Positions 25,542 to 34,995 of a stretch of 64,000 nt of DNA are shown here, piece by piece (the stretch's first letter is position 1; every line of letters starts with the position of its first letter). The notes under the pieces are model-generated. The model searched no databases. It was not told the origin of the DNA and was given only the letters and a program-made list of their open reading frames with translations. A program made the translations under genes and the position numbers. This stretch comes from Paenibacillus assamensis DSM 18201. Lineage in GTDB: Bacteria; Bacillota; Bacilli; Paenibacillales; Paenibacillaceae. Location of the stretch: positions 348,056-412,055 of the forward strand of contig NZ_KE383838.1 of the NCBI RefSeq assembly GCF_000422445.1. Direction: 5' to 3'.

Positions 25542-26006
25542 TTAAAATTCATCCAACATCTGCATAAAGTCATCTTCAGATATAACGTTAAAACCATGCT
25601 TCTTCAACAATGCAGCGGTAATTCCGTTCCCCGCTATTTTCTCACCTATAAACTGGCCGTTATAGATCATGGAACTGCCGCAGGATGGACTGTTCTCTTT
25701 TAATACAACAAGCGTAGCTTGAAGTTGTTGCGCCAACTCTAATGTACGCATAGCCCCTTCCATATAGGCAGCAGTCACATCTACACCGGCACGATCCCGA
25801 ATGATAGCCATTCCATCTAACACATCATAGCCATCACCGTCAACAATTTCAGCTGGCTCTCGCGGTGTCGGTAACCCTCCCATAAGCTCAGGACATACCG
25901 TTACAGCTTGATTATTCTCCACTAGCCGCTTTACCTTATCATGTAAACAATGAGTACCATTATATCTGACTTCCAAGCCTGCAAGACAAGAACTAACCAT
26001 GATCAT
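25542..26006 (-). CDS. DUF523-family protein
   Basis: A 154-residue cytosolic protein with the family pattern SSCLAGLEVRYNG at the N-terminus, VCPELMGGLPTPREPAEI (residues 38-55) and LKENSPSCGSSMIYNG (about residues 102-117). Conserved cysteines in all three blocks suggest a metal or redox centre. The function is not established. The ATG at 26006 has GAGGT 7 nt upstream. It follows the TetR gene by 97 nt. Confidence 0.88.
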   Translation of the reverse strand: MIMVSSCLAGLEVRYNGTHCLHDKVKRLVENNQAVTVCPELMGGLPTPREPAEIVDGDGYDVLDGMAIIRDRAGVDVTAAYMEGAMRTLELAQQLQATLVVLKENSPSCGSSMIYNGQFIGEKIAGNGITAALLKKHGFNVISEDDFMQMLDEF

Positions 26007-26103
26007 ATTGGATACCTCTTTCGCCTATTCGATATGCCGTGTTGTTGTTTCAAGACGATATAGGTCCTTATCATCGTATAGACAAGCTGCGGCATGACAT
26101 TAT

Positions 26104-26703
26104 CTACCTATTAGACGATCTTCGTTTAAATCCTTCTAGAAATAGGGAAATAACTGCCATCGTTTCTTCCATCGATTGTTTCGAATCTGAGTGCTGCGCA
26201 TTCCACAGTGCGATTTCATTTAATGCTCCTGATAGAAAATGGGTAATCGCATCGATAGAGACAGGGTGCAGATGTCCCCGTTCCTTCATCATTTGAAGCT
26301 GCTCACGCAGCAGACGCATCGAATGCTTCCCGTCTAGCATCCGCCATTCTTCCCAGCCCAAGACAGATGGACCATCGATAAGCATAATATGTTTGCGCCG
26401 AGGCTCTACAGCAGCTATGACGAACGCACGGCATCCAAGATGAAGCTGTTCCCATACATCTTCACTCATGGAAGCTGCTTGCTCTACATGCTCGGCAACT
26501 TCTGCCTGTACAGATTCAAGCACGATACGGAACAATCCTTTTTTATTTCCAAAATGATGGTAAAGTGCTCCACGCGTTAACTTTGCCTCCTGAACGATCG
26601 ATTCCAATGACGCATCTGCATATCCATGCTCCGTAAAATGGGCTCTGCCCACTTCAATCAACTGACGTATCGTTACATCCGTATCTGCTTTGTTTCTCTT
26701 CAT
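26104..26703 (-). CDS. TetR-family transcriptional regulator
   Basis: 199 residues. The N-terminal helix-turn-helix (residues 10-55: GRAHFTEHGYADASLESIVQ ... RGALYHHFGNKKGLF) is typical. The C-terminal ligand domain has the ERRRKHIMLIDGPSVLGWEEWR-like segment seen in TetR proteins near VOC or drug-modification genes. It follows a VOC-family gene by 70 nt on the same strand, so the two may be cotranscribed and respond to the same compound. Confidence 0.88.
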   Translation of the reverse strand: MKRNKADTDVTIRQLIEVGRAHFTEHGYADASLESIVQEAKLTRGALYHHFGNKKGLFRIVLESVQAEVAEHVEQAASMSEDVWEQLHLGCRAFVIAAVEPRRKHIMLIDGPSVLGWEEWRMLDGKHSMRLLREQLQMMKERGHLHPVSIDAITHFLSGALNEIALWNAQHSDSKQSMEETMAVISLFLEGFKRRSSNR

Positions 26704-26773
26704 TTCCTCCTACATATCTCCATTCGATTGATATTGTTATCCCCTACATCTATCTAGTCTTGCTACATTTTCT

Positions 26774-27214
26774 TTATGTTTTGCTATCGTCCCAAACGCT
26801 TTCATTATACTGACTTACAAACTCTTCTGAAGGAGGAATGATTGTGATGACATCGATCAATACCCCATTCGGATCAGCCGTAATAAAATGTCTCTGTCCG
26901 AACGCTTCATCCTTTATGTCCGAGTGAAGGGGCAGCTTCGCTGTTTGAATTAATCGCTCATACTCTGCGTCTACATCCTCTACTTCAAAGTTTAAAAGTA
27001 AGCCCTGTACTTTATGTTGAAAAGCAGCAGGTATCGTTGCATGAGCAGGGTCCATAATGGCTAGCTCATATGATCGATCACCGTGAGACAATCGCAAACT
27101 TACATACCAATCTGACTCAAAAACAGCCTCGAAACCGAAGTACTCCTTGTAAAAGACAGAGCTTGCAGCAACTTGTTCGGACAAAACGACAGGATAAAAG
27201 CTGGATAATTTCAT
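26774..27214 (-). CDS. VOC-superfamily (glyoxalase/bleomycin-resistance) protein
   Basis: 146 residues with paired beta-alpha-beta-beta-beta modules: [20 protein letters not shown] at the start, a middle [12 protein letters not shown] helix and [19 protein letters not shown] at the end. Members bind metal and act on or sequester small molecules such as antibiotics or aromatic compounds. The ATG at 27214 is selected by GGAGAG 9 nt upstream. It heads a likely operon with TetR. Confidence 0.82.
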   Translation of the reverse strand: MKLSSFYPVVLSEQVAASSVFYKEYFGFEAVFESDWYVSLRLSHGDRSYELAIMDPAHATIPAAFQHKVQGLLLNFEVEDVDAEYERLIQTAKLPLHSDIKDEAFGQRHFITADPNGVLIDVITIIPPSEEFVSQYNESVWDDSKT

Positions 27215-27375
27215 ACGAGCACTCTCCTTCAATATTTAGCATGATTTCAATTTAACATACATACTGAATGTATGTAAACTATGTATTTACTTAAATATGC
27301 TCAACCTTTTTTTCACAAACACACGTGGAAAATGAATCGGAATTTTGTTCATTCATAACGAACTTTTTTTCGTAT

Positions 27376-27404
27376 TTGACGACATCAATTTTATAAGTTA
27401 TAGT
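27376..27404 (+). promoter_or_regulatory. Sigma-A promoter of catE-like gene
   Basis: TTGACG, 17-nt spacer, TATAGT. It gives a 5' leader of about 105 nt before the dioxygenase. Nothing else is seen in 27215-27516. Confidence 0.65.
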
Positions 27405-27516
27405 TATTTCATTACTAAAAGTAAGTATATTAAATGCAGCTATGACCTGTAATGGACCCATTTTAAAATGCCACTATACACGGAACATATGAAATATACA
27501 CAAGGAGGCAATCATT

Positions 27517-28362
27517 ATGCATTTCCATCGCGAACCGAACACTTTTGTAGGCCAAGTCAACCTAAAGGTGCAAAATATAGAACGCTCCCTTACTTTCTAT
27601 CAAGAAGTCATTGGGTTTAAAATACTGAAACGGTCTGATAAAAGTGCAGAATTGACTGCTGACGGCAAAACAACTCTGTTAAAGATTGAGCAGCCCGAGC
27701 ACGTTCTACCGAAGCAGCCAAGAACTACTGGACTTTATCATTTCGCCTTATTGCTGCCAGAGCGCTCGGATCTAGCTCATGTCGTTCGTCACTTTGTAGA
27801 GCATGATATCCAGATTGGATCGGCCGATCACCTTGTAAGTGAAGCTCTGTATTTATCTGATCCAGACGGAAATGGAATCGAGATCTATGCTGATCGTGAC
27901 CCTAATGCGTGGGATTGGCATAATGATATCGTGGCCATGACAACAGAGCCATTACATTTCCCCGAGCTTATGACCAATGAAACGGGAAGATGGAGCGGCC
28001 TTCCAGATCGAACGATTATGGGGCATATTCATCTTCATGTTGCGGATTTAGCTAGAGCAGAGCAATTTTATATAAATGGTCTTGGATTTGAAGTGGTAAA
28101 CCGCTTCGGCCCTCAGGCACTATTTATTTCGACAGGTAAATACCATCATCATATTGGATTAAACACATGGGCTGGAGTTGGCGCTCCTACACCACCCCCG
28201 AACAGCACAGGCCTGGAATCCTATGCAATCGTGTTCCCCACTGCTGCTAATAGACAACGAGTTATTGCTCAGTTAAAAGAAATCGGTGAAAAGGTCCAAG
28301 AAGAAGATGGTCACCTCATAACGATAGATCCGTCAGGAAACCGAATTCAATTACAAGTCTGA
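27517..28362 (+). CDS. catE: Catechol-2,3-dioxygenase-like VOC protein
   Basis: 281 residues with two tandem VOC modules. The first starts FVGQVNLKVQNIERSLTFYQ and carries LSDPDGNGIEIYADRD. The second starts MGHIHLHVADLARAEQFY and has KYHHHIGLNTWAG. The His and Glu residues expected as Fe(II)/Mn ligands (HIHLHV, HHHIGLN, and a late acidic residue) are present. This matches Bacillus CatE, which cleaves catechols and helps detoxify quinones, usually under a MarR-type repressor. No such repressor is beside it; a TetR gene lies downstream. AAGGAGG lies 9 nt upstream. Confidence 0.72.
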   Translation: MHFHREPNTFVGQVNLKVQNIERSLTFYQEVIGFKILKRSDKSAELTADGKTTLLKIEQPEHVLPKQPRTTGLYHFALLLPERSDLAHVVRHFVEHDIQIGSADHLVSEALYLSDPDGNGIEIYADRDPNAWDWHNDIVAMTTEPLHFPELMTNETGRWSGLPDRTIMGHIHLHVADLARAEQFYINGLGFEVVNRFGPQALFISTGKYHHHIGLNTWAGVGAPTPPPNSTGLESYAIVFPTAANRQRVIAQLKEIGEKVQEEDGHLITIDPSGNRIQLQV

Positions 28363-28408
28363 TCCGCCGCGATGTCAGTCGCTATTTCCATTCAAATGAA
28401 TGGACCTA

Positions 28409-28442
28409 ACACCCTGCCTTCCATTTTGGCAGGGTGTATTTG
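28409..28442 (+). terminator. Terminator after catE-like gene
   Basis: ACACCCTGCC / GGCAGGGTGT 10-bp stem with a 9-nt loop, followed by ATTTGT. Confidence 0.8.
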
Positions 28443-28543
28443 TATGTCCGCGATTTTCTTTCAATATTTCATCGAACTTATAAGCAGTCATTCCTTTTCT
28501 AAGTGTATTACTTGGAGGGGCTGCACTCTGGTATACTTGGTAT

Positions 28544-28671
28544 ATGTACAGCGATAATATGAATACACTAGACTTCCCTTGGTACGGATAGATCCAAGCA
28601 ATATAGTGATTCCCATTATCGTCGTAGCTTTATTATTGCTCGGGAAATTAAATCAGACAAAATCCAAATAA
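28544..28671 (+). pseudogene. Possible frameshifted small membrane peptide
   Basis: One frame reads MYSDNMNTLDFPWYG and stops. The frame one base back continues IDPSNIVIPIIVVALLLLGK and ends QTKSK at 28671. Joined, they would make a 42-residue single-helix membrane protein. The fit suggests a one-base frameshift, but support is limited. Confidence 0.25.
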
Positions 28672-28695
28672 TTGCGACAATTGAGGCGATGTTAG

Positions 28696-29322
28696 ATGAA
28701 CCAAGACCATAAACCAGAAGGAAAACAATCGTTTATTGCAGCTGCAAGACGGGAGCAAATTATTGAGGCTGCTGTTCAAACCCTTGATGATATTGGGTAT
28801 GTAAATGCCAGTTTAGCTAAAATAGCAAAACGAGCTGGGATTAGCACAGCGCTTATCTCCTACCACTTTTCGGATAAGAATGATCTGATGAATCATTTGC
28901 TCATCAAGCTGGTAGAGCGTTCCACTTCGTATGTGCTAGAGAGAGTTGCTCAGGGAAATACACCTGAAGAGAAGCTAGAAGCCTTTATCACTGCCAGCCT
29001 AGCCTATCAAGTCACGCATCCTGCTCATCAAACCGCACTGATCGAAATTATTTTCAATGCGCGAACACCTGAGCAAGTTCCGTATTACAAATTAGGTGCT
29101 GAGGAAGACGAGGAAGATGCGTTAGTAAGTACGCTGCAGCATATTTTGCGAGAAGGTCAGCAGCAAGGTGTGTTCGGAAACTTCCATGTAGCCATCATGT
29201 CAAATGTCATTCAAGGTGCGATTGGTGAGTTCTTGCTGAATCCTTCCACGAAAGATGTAGATTTAGAGACGTACAGCAGTGAACTTATTCGTATTATTCA
29301 ACAAGCCACCATGAAACTGTAA
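28696..29322 (+). CDS. TetR-family transcriptional regulator
   Basis: 208 residues with an N-terminal helix-turn-helix (ARREQIIEAAVQTLDDIGYV ... GISTALISYHFSDKNDLM) and an all-helical ligand domain. It converges on the amino-acid ABC transporter and shares the terminator region with it. No adjacent exporter or enzyme points to a specific ligand. GAGGCG lies 8 nt upstream of the ATG. Confidence 0.88.
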   Translation: MNQDHKPEGKQSFIAAARREQIIEAAVQTLDDIGYVNASLAKIAKRAGISTALISYHFSDKNDLMNHLLIKLVERSTSYVLERVAQGNTPEEKLEAFITASLAYQVTHPAHQTALIEIIFNARTPEQVPYYKLGAEEDEEDALVSTLQHILREGQQQGVFGNFHVAIMSNVIQGAIGEFLLNPSTKDVDLETYSSELIRIIQQATMKL

Positions 29323-29407
29323 AGCAGGAACTGGCCTAGCCTGCTTAGTCATGACAAGCTGATTACACAGAACATTTATAAACGAATAAGTACATATGCG
29401 GCAACAC

Positions 29408-29450
29408 AAAGAGACAGCGAGGGTGAACCTTTCACCTACGCTGTCTCGCT
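29408..29450. terminator. Terminator between TetR gene and ABC operon
   Basis: GAGACAGCG(A)GGGTGAA / TTTCACC(TA)CGCTGTCTC forms a long stem. TTTGTGTT follows on the minus strand, so it mainly ends the ABC operon. Confidence 0.7.
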
Positions 29451-29462
29451 GTATGTCTACTT

Positions 29463-30281
29463 TTAATGAACAATGCCAACCTCCTCATTTTGAGGCGCAA
29501 ACAGCTCTGCGTCAGGCCCCGTCGGAAGGCGCTCCCTCATCCAATCAAGACGCTGTAGAAACTGCTTTGTCCGTTCCTGAGTCGGAGCATCAAATACTTG
29601 ATCCGGTGACCCTTCCTCAACAACGACACCTTGATCTAGGAAGACAACATGATCAGCAATTAGGCGAGCAAATTGCATTTCATGCGTGACAATGACCATG
29701 GTCATCCCTTCTTGCTTGAGATCGTCCATAACATTAAGTACTTCCCCCACAATCTCAGGATCAAGCGCAGAAGTAGGTTCATCAAACAGCAATACATTCG
29801 GTTCCAATGCCAATGCTCTCGCAATACCGACGCGCTGCTGCTGTCCCCCAGACAGCTGAAATGGATACGAATCTGCCTTATCAGCCAAGCCGACCTTCTT
29901 TAATAGCCGAAGTGCTGCTGCACGAGCTTCTACTTTTGCTTGACGTCGAACGGTCACGAGCCCTTCCATTACATTTTGCACCGCCGTCATATGCGGAAAT
30001 AAATGGTGGGCTTGAAACACCATCCCTGTATGCAATCGTATTTTCATCACATCTGTCTGCTTGATCGAATCCCCATCCTTCAATTGCAGAGAATCGTCTG
30101 CAATACGTAAATAACCGCTCGTCGGCTGCTCCAGCAAATTCAAACAGCGCAGTAAAGTTGATTTACCTGATCCAGAAGGCCCAATAATAACGACTGTCTC
30201 TCCCTTATTTACGCGCAGATCAATATGTTTTAAGATGGGGACGTTTCCAAAGCTCTTGTTTATGTCTTTTAACCGAATCAT
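29463..30281 (-). CDS. Polar amino acid ABC transporter, ATP-binding protein
   Basis: 272 residues with Walker A GPSGSGKST (residues 35-43), Q-loop VFQAHHLFPH, signature LSGGQQQRV and Walker B VLLFDEPTSALDPE, followed by the switch histidine in VIVTHEM. The tail is 20 residues longer than in most homologues. It is the last gene of a three-gene operon. The arrangement and the sequence resemble cystine or polar amino acid importers such as TcyJKLMN/GlnQ. Confidence 0.92.
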   Translation of the reverse strand: MIRLKDINKSFGNVPILKHIDLRVNKGETVVIIGPSGSGKSTLLRCLNLLEQPTSGYLRIADDSLQLKDGDSIKQTDVMKIRLHTGMVFQAHHLFPHMTAVQNVMEGLVTVRRQAKVEARAAALRLLKKVGLADKADSYPFQLSGGQQQRVGIARALALEPNVLLFDEPTSALDPEIVGEVLNVMDDLKQEGMTMVIVTHEMQFARLIADHVVFLDQGVVVEEGSPDQVFDAPTQERTKQFLQRLDWMRERLPTGPDAELFAPQNEEVGIVH

Positions 30282-30293
30282 AACGTAGCCCCC

Positions 30294-30962
30294 TTATCGA
30301 ACCGTATAGCGTTCAAAGTATTTCTCCACTCTTGCTTGCAGTGCAGACAAGATCGTACTGAAAAACAAATAAATTAAGGCTACCTCACAGTAAATAAGCA
30401 TGTGCTCGTAAGTTACTGCTGCAATTTGCTGGGCACGTTGGAACATTTCCGTCACCGTAATCGTAGCAGCCAAGGAAGTATCTTTAACTAAACTAATAAA
30501 TGAATTCGATAATGGCGGTACCGATACTCGAGCTGCTTGAGGCAAAATAATACGACGTAAAATTTGACTGCGTGTCATACCAAGCGACTCCGCCGCTTCC
30601 CACTGCCCTTTTGGAATCGACTGAATAGCAGCTCGCATCACTTCTGCATTGTATGCGCCAACACTAAGCGAGAACCCAATGATGGCGGCTGGAAATGCAC
30701 CTATTGTAATACCTAAGCTCGGAAGTCCATAGAAAATAATAAACAGCTGCACGAGCAATGGCGTTCCACGTATAATCCATACATAGAACCGCGCAAGCCA
30801 TACCAATGGCTTAATGGATGACAAGCGAGCAAGCGCAGTTAACAACGCCAACACGAGGCCAATAGCAAAAGAGATCAGTGTAAGCGGAATTGCGAACAGC
30901 AATCCAGCTTTCAATAACGGCCACAGGGAGTCAAGAAATATTTCCAAATATTTATTATCCAC
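30294..30962 (-). CDS. Polar amino acid ABC transporter, permease
   Basis: 222 residues with about five membrane helices and the HisM/GlnP-type coupling loop EAAESLGMTRSQILRRIILPQA (residues 143-164), preceded by RGTPLLVQLFIIFYGLP. It sits 12 nt upstream of the ATPase gene and 14 nt downstream of the binding-protein gene, so it is cotranscribed. As a single permease it probably works as a homodimer. Confidence 0.92.
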   Translation of the reverse strand: MDNKYLEIFLDSLWPLLKAGLLFAIPLTLISFAIGLVLALLTALARLSSIKPLVWLARFYVWIIRGTPLLVQLFIIFYGLPSLGITIGAFPAAIIGFSLSVGAYNAEVMRAAIQSIPKGQWEAAESLGMTRSQILRRIILPQAARVSVPPLSNSFISLVKDTSLAATITVTEMFQRAQQIAAVTYEHMLIYCEVALIYLFFSTILSALQARVEKYFERYTVR

Positions 30963-30976
30963 GAGCGATCACCCAA

Positions 30977-31795
30977 TTATTTTGAAATGTCGGCATTAAA
31001 GTATTTCTGAGAAATGGCTACATACGTGCCGTCTGCTTTCATATCCGCAAGTGCTTTGTTAATCGCATCAACAAGCTCCTGCTCACCTTTAGCAATCAAT
31101 ACACCGCTTCTGGAAGCATTCGGATGCTCATCGACAACTTTTACTTTTGCATCAGGACGATGTTTCTTAAAGTCTAAGAAAGACAAACCATCATTAATCG
31201 TCACATCAATACGCTTGGAAACTAGCAATTCGATCGCTTGGTTGAAGCCATCTGTTTGTACAATTTCCGCACCGTTTTCCTTAGCGATCTCAGTTAAGTT
31301 AGATGTCAAGGATTGACCAGCCTTCTTACCTTTAATATCAGACAAAGACTTGATATCAGTCGTTTCCTCATGCACAATGAGTACGGCTTTTGACACACTA
31401 TAAGGATCAGAGAAGTCATACTTCTTCTTACGATCTTCGTTGATGGACACTTGATTCACAACAATATCAAACCGCTTACTATCCAAGCCTGCAAACATGC
31501 CATCCCATTTTGCTTCGTGAAATTCTGGTGTTACACCTAAGCGTTTTGCTATCTCTTCAGCAAGCTCTACGTCAAAGCCTGTCAGCTTACCGCTAGCATC
31601 ATGAAACGTAAACGGAGGATATGTTCCTTCTGTACCGATACGAATCTTGCCGTTTGCTTTAATTTGCGCAAGCAAATGGTTCGCTTCTGTACTTTGGCCA
31701 GCTCCCGACTTGGTGCTATCACTTTGACTGCCGCATGCTGCCAGTACCATTGTGACAAATGCAAGGAACAATATTGTTAGCGTCTTTTTCTTCAT
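30977..31795 (-). CDS. Amino acid (probably cystine) ABC transporter substrate-binding lipoprotein
   Basis: 272 residues beginning with a lipoprotein signal (MKKKTLTILFLAFVTMVLAAC, lipobox LAAC). The family-3 solute-binding fold follows: IRIGTEGTYPPFTFHD, LTGFDVELAEEIAKRLG, WDGMFAGLDSKRFDIVVNQV, and the arginine-containing VSKAVLIVHEE region. The closest memory match is to TcyJ/TcyK/FliY cystine binders. The ATG at 31795 has AGGGGG 10 nt upstream. A good promoter lies 90 nt before it. Confidence 0.88.
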   Translation of the reverse strand: MKKKTLTILFLAFVTMVLAACGSQSDSTKSGAGQSTEANHLLAQIKANGKIRIGTEGTYPPFTFHDASGKLTGFDVELAEEIAKRLGVTPEFHEAKWDGMFAGLDSKRFDIVVNQVSINEDRKKKYDFSDPYSVSKAVLIVHEETTDIKSLSDIKGKKAGQSLTSNLTEIAKENGAEIVQTDGFNQAIELLVSKRIDVTINDGLSFLDFKKHRPDAKVKVVDEHPNASRSGVLIAKGEQELVDAINKALADMKADGTYVAISQKYFNADISK

Positions 31796-31883
31796 ATCGT
31801 ACAGCCCCCTAAACATGTAATATCACCATTTGCAAGCCATTATTTCGTTGCTATTTGACTCCGTGCATTCGATGATTGTTCCG

Positions 31884-31935
31884 ATAATATCACGCATTTC
31901 GATTCTGTACAATCTTTTTTTCTTATAATTCCGAT
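31884..31935 (-). promoter_or_regulatory. Promoter of amino acid ABC operon with possible CymR-like site
   Basis: TTGTAC, 17-nt spacer, TATTAT on the minus strand. Directly upstream of the -35 is CGGAATTATAAG, which resembles a half of the CymR site used for sulfur genes in Bacillus. The promoter is solid; the operator is a guess. Nothing else is seen in 31796-32068. Confidence 0.5.
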
Positions 31936-32068
31936 GAATTAACTAAGTTTTAAATTAATTAGCTAAAATCATTACCTATCATGTAGATAGCTTCTTCGTA
32001 AGAACAATAGTTTATTCCACATTTTAGCCTTATTCGCAATAATAACTGTAGGGTATGTAGTGGCTTTC

Positions 32069-32827
32069 TCAGGGATTACGAGCATTTTCCAACTCAGATT
32101 CGTTTATAATCGAAATAAACTGAAGCGCAAGCTCACCATTACGATAACTTGAGCCATTTACAGAGTGTTCGGCAAATGTCTCCTTGCCCTTGCGATCATA
32201 TGCATGCCATACGATCCGTACTAAGGCAGAAGACGCCATCCAGCCAAAATTATCGGATGATCGCTCACGTCTATTTACTCGAGCCTCTTCTTCCATTAAA
32301 CGTATCCAGTCATCAGGCACAGGAATGGCACCATATCGACGCTCTTCTACAGGCACGGATATAGACATCTGAACACTAGGCGTATATCGTTGCGAGCCAT
32401 CGCTTATTTGGTAATGTACACCTCTTAAGAGATGATACTTCAGCACTCCTACTTCATCCTGCGGATCAACATGATATACGATATATTGCTTAGACGGCTC
32501 TCCATTGAACTCCCAAATATAAGGCTCACCCTTTTCCAAAATCCCACCCATTACCCATTGAGTACGATCCCACCTCCAAAAGCTTTGTCCATAACTACCT
32601 TCCTTTGAAATATAAGGAACATAGACGTGCCGATCATCTAACGAGATTACATCTACAATCTCTTGCGCTTCGACGCCAAAGGAGTGTTTACGAATCTCTT
32701 CAAGCATAGCTTGACGACTAGGGATTGGACTCGGATGCGATGGCAGCCATATAAACCAAATGCAGCTAAAAATGACTGCCAATAGTACTATTCCAGCTAT
32801 TGTCCACTGTTTCTTTCTACTGTGCAT
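32069..32827 (-). CDS. Membrane-anchored protein of unknown function
   Basis: 252 residues. One N-terminal membrane helix (QWTIAGIVLLAVIFSCIWFIW) precedes an extracellular domain with many aromatic residues and no motif I recognise. Its start overlaps the end of the upstream membrane gene by 11 nt, implying translational coupling and joint function. Possibly a Paenibacillus-specific pair. Confidence 0.6.
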   Translation of the reverse strand: MHSRKKQWTIAGIVLLAVIFSCIWFIWLPSHPSPIPSRQAMLEEIRKHSFGVEAQEIVDVISLDDRHVYVPYISKEGSYGQSFWRWDRTQWVMGGILEKGEPYIWEFNGEPSKQYIVYHVDPQDEVGVLKYHLLRGVHYQISDGSQRYTPSVQMSISVPVEERRYGAIPVPDDWIRLMEEEARVNRRERSSDNFGWMASSALVRIVWHAYDRKGKETFAEHSVNGSSYRNGELALQFISIINESELENARNP

Positions 32828-33551
32828 CGTTAACCTCCTTCTTAAGGAGTGACTCTCCGACCCGATAGTATAGCTGCTGTTCAGGTGTCGTAAGCAATAA
32901 TCCTTTCCCGTCGTGTTCGATATAAATGGTTGAAGACAGACCGCTTCCCCACCGAGCCTTTACACCAACGAGCATATAAGGAAACCGCTCACGATTATAA
33001 TGAGATTGTGTGCTCATAACTGACTGACGATGCCACTCATCGACCTGCATATCCGTAGGAACTAGATGTTCTAATTGCTCTTGAAGTCGATTTTTATTGA
33101 ATTCGGCTGGCTGTGCTGAAGAATGAATTGAAATGAGAGCGGCATTATCGAGGTAGGAAATGTAGGTTGCCGGATTAGACTTTGGATACACGCCTTCATG
33201 AATAAAGCTAATAACAATCGTGAGAAAGAGGAACAAATAATTGGAACAGAAACCTAGCCATGCATAAGGACGGTATCTTTCTTTCGATTGTTTCGGTAGA
33301 ACCGCGAGTAGAAACCATACTCCAAGCGGAAGTATGGCGAGCTTCATTGTTTGTTGATTAAATGTAAAACTAGTTGAGAAAGAGAATAATCCTACGTAGA
33401 TAACAATAGCAACGACCCTTAGTTTCACAGATTTATCTTGCTTTTTGCGATACATATATATGGCGATAATCAAGACGATTACCCCACCCAAAGCAATGCC
33501 GACAGATTGAAAAATGTTATATTGGCTGTATCCATTCGTCTCAGCAACCAT
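32817..33551 (-). CDS. Multi-pass membrane protein of unknown function
   Basis: About 244 residues. The first half has four hydrophobic helices (ALGGVIVLIIAIYMY, LRVVAIVIYVGLFSFS, LAILPLGVWFLLAVL, YLFLFLTIVISFI). The second half is a soluble domain containing HHDGK-like and STIYIEHDGKGLLLTT segments. The ATG at 33551 follows AGAGGTGA. It is translationally coupled to the next gene (11-nt overlap). Function unknown. Confidence 0.6.
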   Translation of the reverse strand: MVAETNGYSQYNIFQSVGIALGGVIVLIIAIYMYRKKQDKSVKLRVVAIVIYVGLFSFSTSFTFNQQTMKLAILPLGVWFLLAVLPKQSKERYRPYAWLGFCSNYLFLFLTIVISFIHEGVYPKSNPATYISYLDNAALISIHSSAQPAEFNKNRLQEQLEHLVPTDMQVDEWHRQSVMSTQSHYNRERFPYMLVGVKARWGSGLSSTIYIEHDGKGLLLTTPEQQLYYRVGESLLKKEVNDAQ

Positions 33552-33690
33552 TAGCTCACCTCTCCAACACTCTAAAATCACCTCATCAACAGAGCGTTCT
33601 TTCCGTTTATTCGTTTATTTTCTTATTCAACATCGTATTTGCATATTCCTTGCTTTCTAAATGAAACGAACCCTGAGCGCCTGGTAATCA

Positions 33691-33749
33691 AAATAAAAAA
33701 GAACCCGCTGCTCAGCACACATATGACATCGTGTCTGGGCTGCGAGTTC
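33691..33749 (-). terminator. Terminator of the eut operon
   Basis: A long stem GAACTCGCAGCCCAGACAC paired with a nearly complementary arm, then TTTTTTATTTT on the minus strand, 83 nt after eutH. It marks the 3' end of the ethanolamine locus. Confidence 0.9.
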
Positions 33750-33831
33750 TACTTTGTTAACTTCCTTAGGTGACTATCATCTATCTCTAATCATTTATGT
33801 TGCATGTTAATTCACATGCTAAATTGAGATA

Positions 33832-34935
33832 TTACTTTCCTTCTACAGCTGCAGGCTCTGGAGCCATCTTCTTCGCTAGGAAAATAGCCACAAATACAGC
33901 TGTAATACCACCAACCAGCTTACCGACGATCATCGGGAAGATCATTTCTTTTGCTACCCCAGCTGTGAAGCCAAGGTGATCACCGAACACGAATGCTGCG
34001 GATACTGCGAAAGCAACGTTGATGACTTTACCACGAGCGTCCATGTCTTTCATCATACCGAACATTGGAATAACGTTAGCAAGTGTCGCAACCATACCAG
34101 CTGCTGCAACTTCGTTCATGCCAAGCAATTTACCCATTTTCATCAATGGCTTGTTGAACAGCTTCGTGATAACAAATACCATCGCGAAAGCACCTGCCAA
34201 AACGATAGCAATGTGACCAACAATTTCGATTCCTTCACTAATTGGAGCCATACCAGGAATAATCGTAACATCTGTAAGCTGATGAATAATAGCTACTGCA
34301 AGACCTAGTGTAGCTACAATTACGATAAATTGACCAAAGATCGTGAAGCCTTTAATCATCCCTTGCGGGAACTTCCACAAACCAAGTGCGATAAGTACTG
34401 CGAAAATAATAATTGGTACTAGGTTGGATAAAATCATGCCAATCGAGAAGCCTGCAACCAATCCACCAACCAAGCATCCAAGTGGAATGGTAATAATACC
34501 AGCCAATACACCCGTTGCAAGGAACTTGTGGTCATCTTTCTTAATGATACCTAGTGCAACTGGAATAATAAATACGATTGTCGGTCCTAACATTGCGCCT
34601 AAAATCGTACCTGCGAACAATCCTGCTTCAGGTGTGTTCGCTAGCTCCATCGCAAGTGAATATCCACCCATATCATTCGCTAACAGTGTAGTCGCGAACA
34701 TAGCTGGGTCTGCGCCAAGCGCGCTATAAATCGGAACAACGATCGGACTTAATACTTTTGCCAAGACCGGAGATAGAGAAATGATCCCTACCATCGCAAG
34801 GGTCAAAGACCCCATCGCCATAATCCCTTCATCGAATTGATGTCCCAATCCGAATTTGTTTCCAATGGCTTTATCAAGCGCACCGAGAACCATAAATAGT
34901 ACCATGGCGTAGATAATAATTTCGTTGATTTCCAC
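33832..34935 (-). CDS. eutH: Ethanolamine transporter EutH
   Basis: 367 residues with about ten membrane helices. The start MEINEIIIYAMVLFMVLGALD, LANDMGGYSLAMELA (residues 87-101) and FVFGDHLGFTAGV (about 324-336) are characteristic of EutH. It imports ethanolamine, mainly needed when protonated ethanolamine cannot diffuse in. It is the last gene of the eut operon, 60 nt after the PduT-like shell gene. The assignment is secure. Confidence 0.95.
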   Translation of the reverse strand: MEINEIIIYAMVLFMVLGALDKAIGNKFGLGHQFDEGIMAMGSLTLAMVGIISLSPVLAKVLSPIVVPIYSALGADPAMFATTLLANDMGGYSLAMELANTPEAGLFAGTILGAMLGPTIVFIIPVALGIIKKDDHKFLATGVLAGIITIPLGCLVGGLVAGFSIGMILSNLVPIIIFAVLIALGLWKFPQGMIKGFTIFGQFIVIVATLGLAVAIIHQLTDVTIIPGMAPISEGIEIVGHIAIVLAGAFAMVFVITKLFNKPLMKMGKLLGMNEVAAAGMVATLANVIPMFGMMKDMDARGKVINVAFAVSAAFVFGDHLGFTAGVAKEMIFPMIVGKLVGGITAVFVAIFLAKKMAPEPAAVEGK

Positions 34936-34995
34936 GAAGGTGATCCCCCATTCTTATGATGAGCGTTCTTACAATGATCTTTCTATAATGACCTC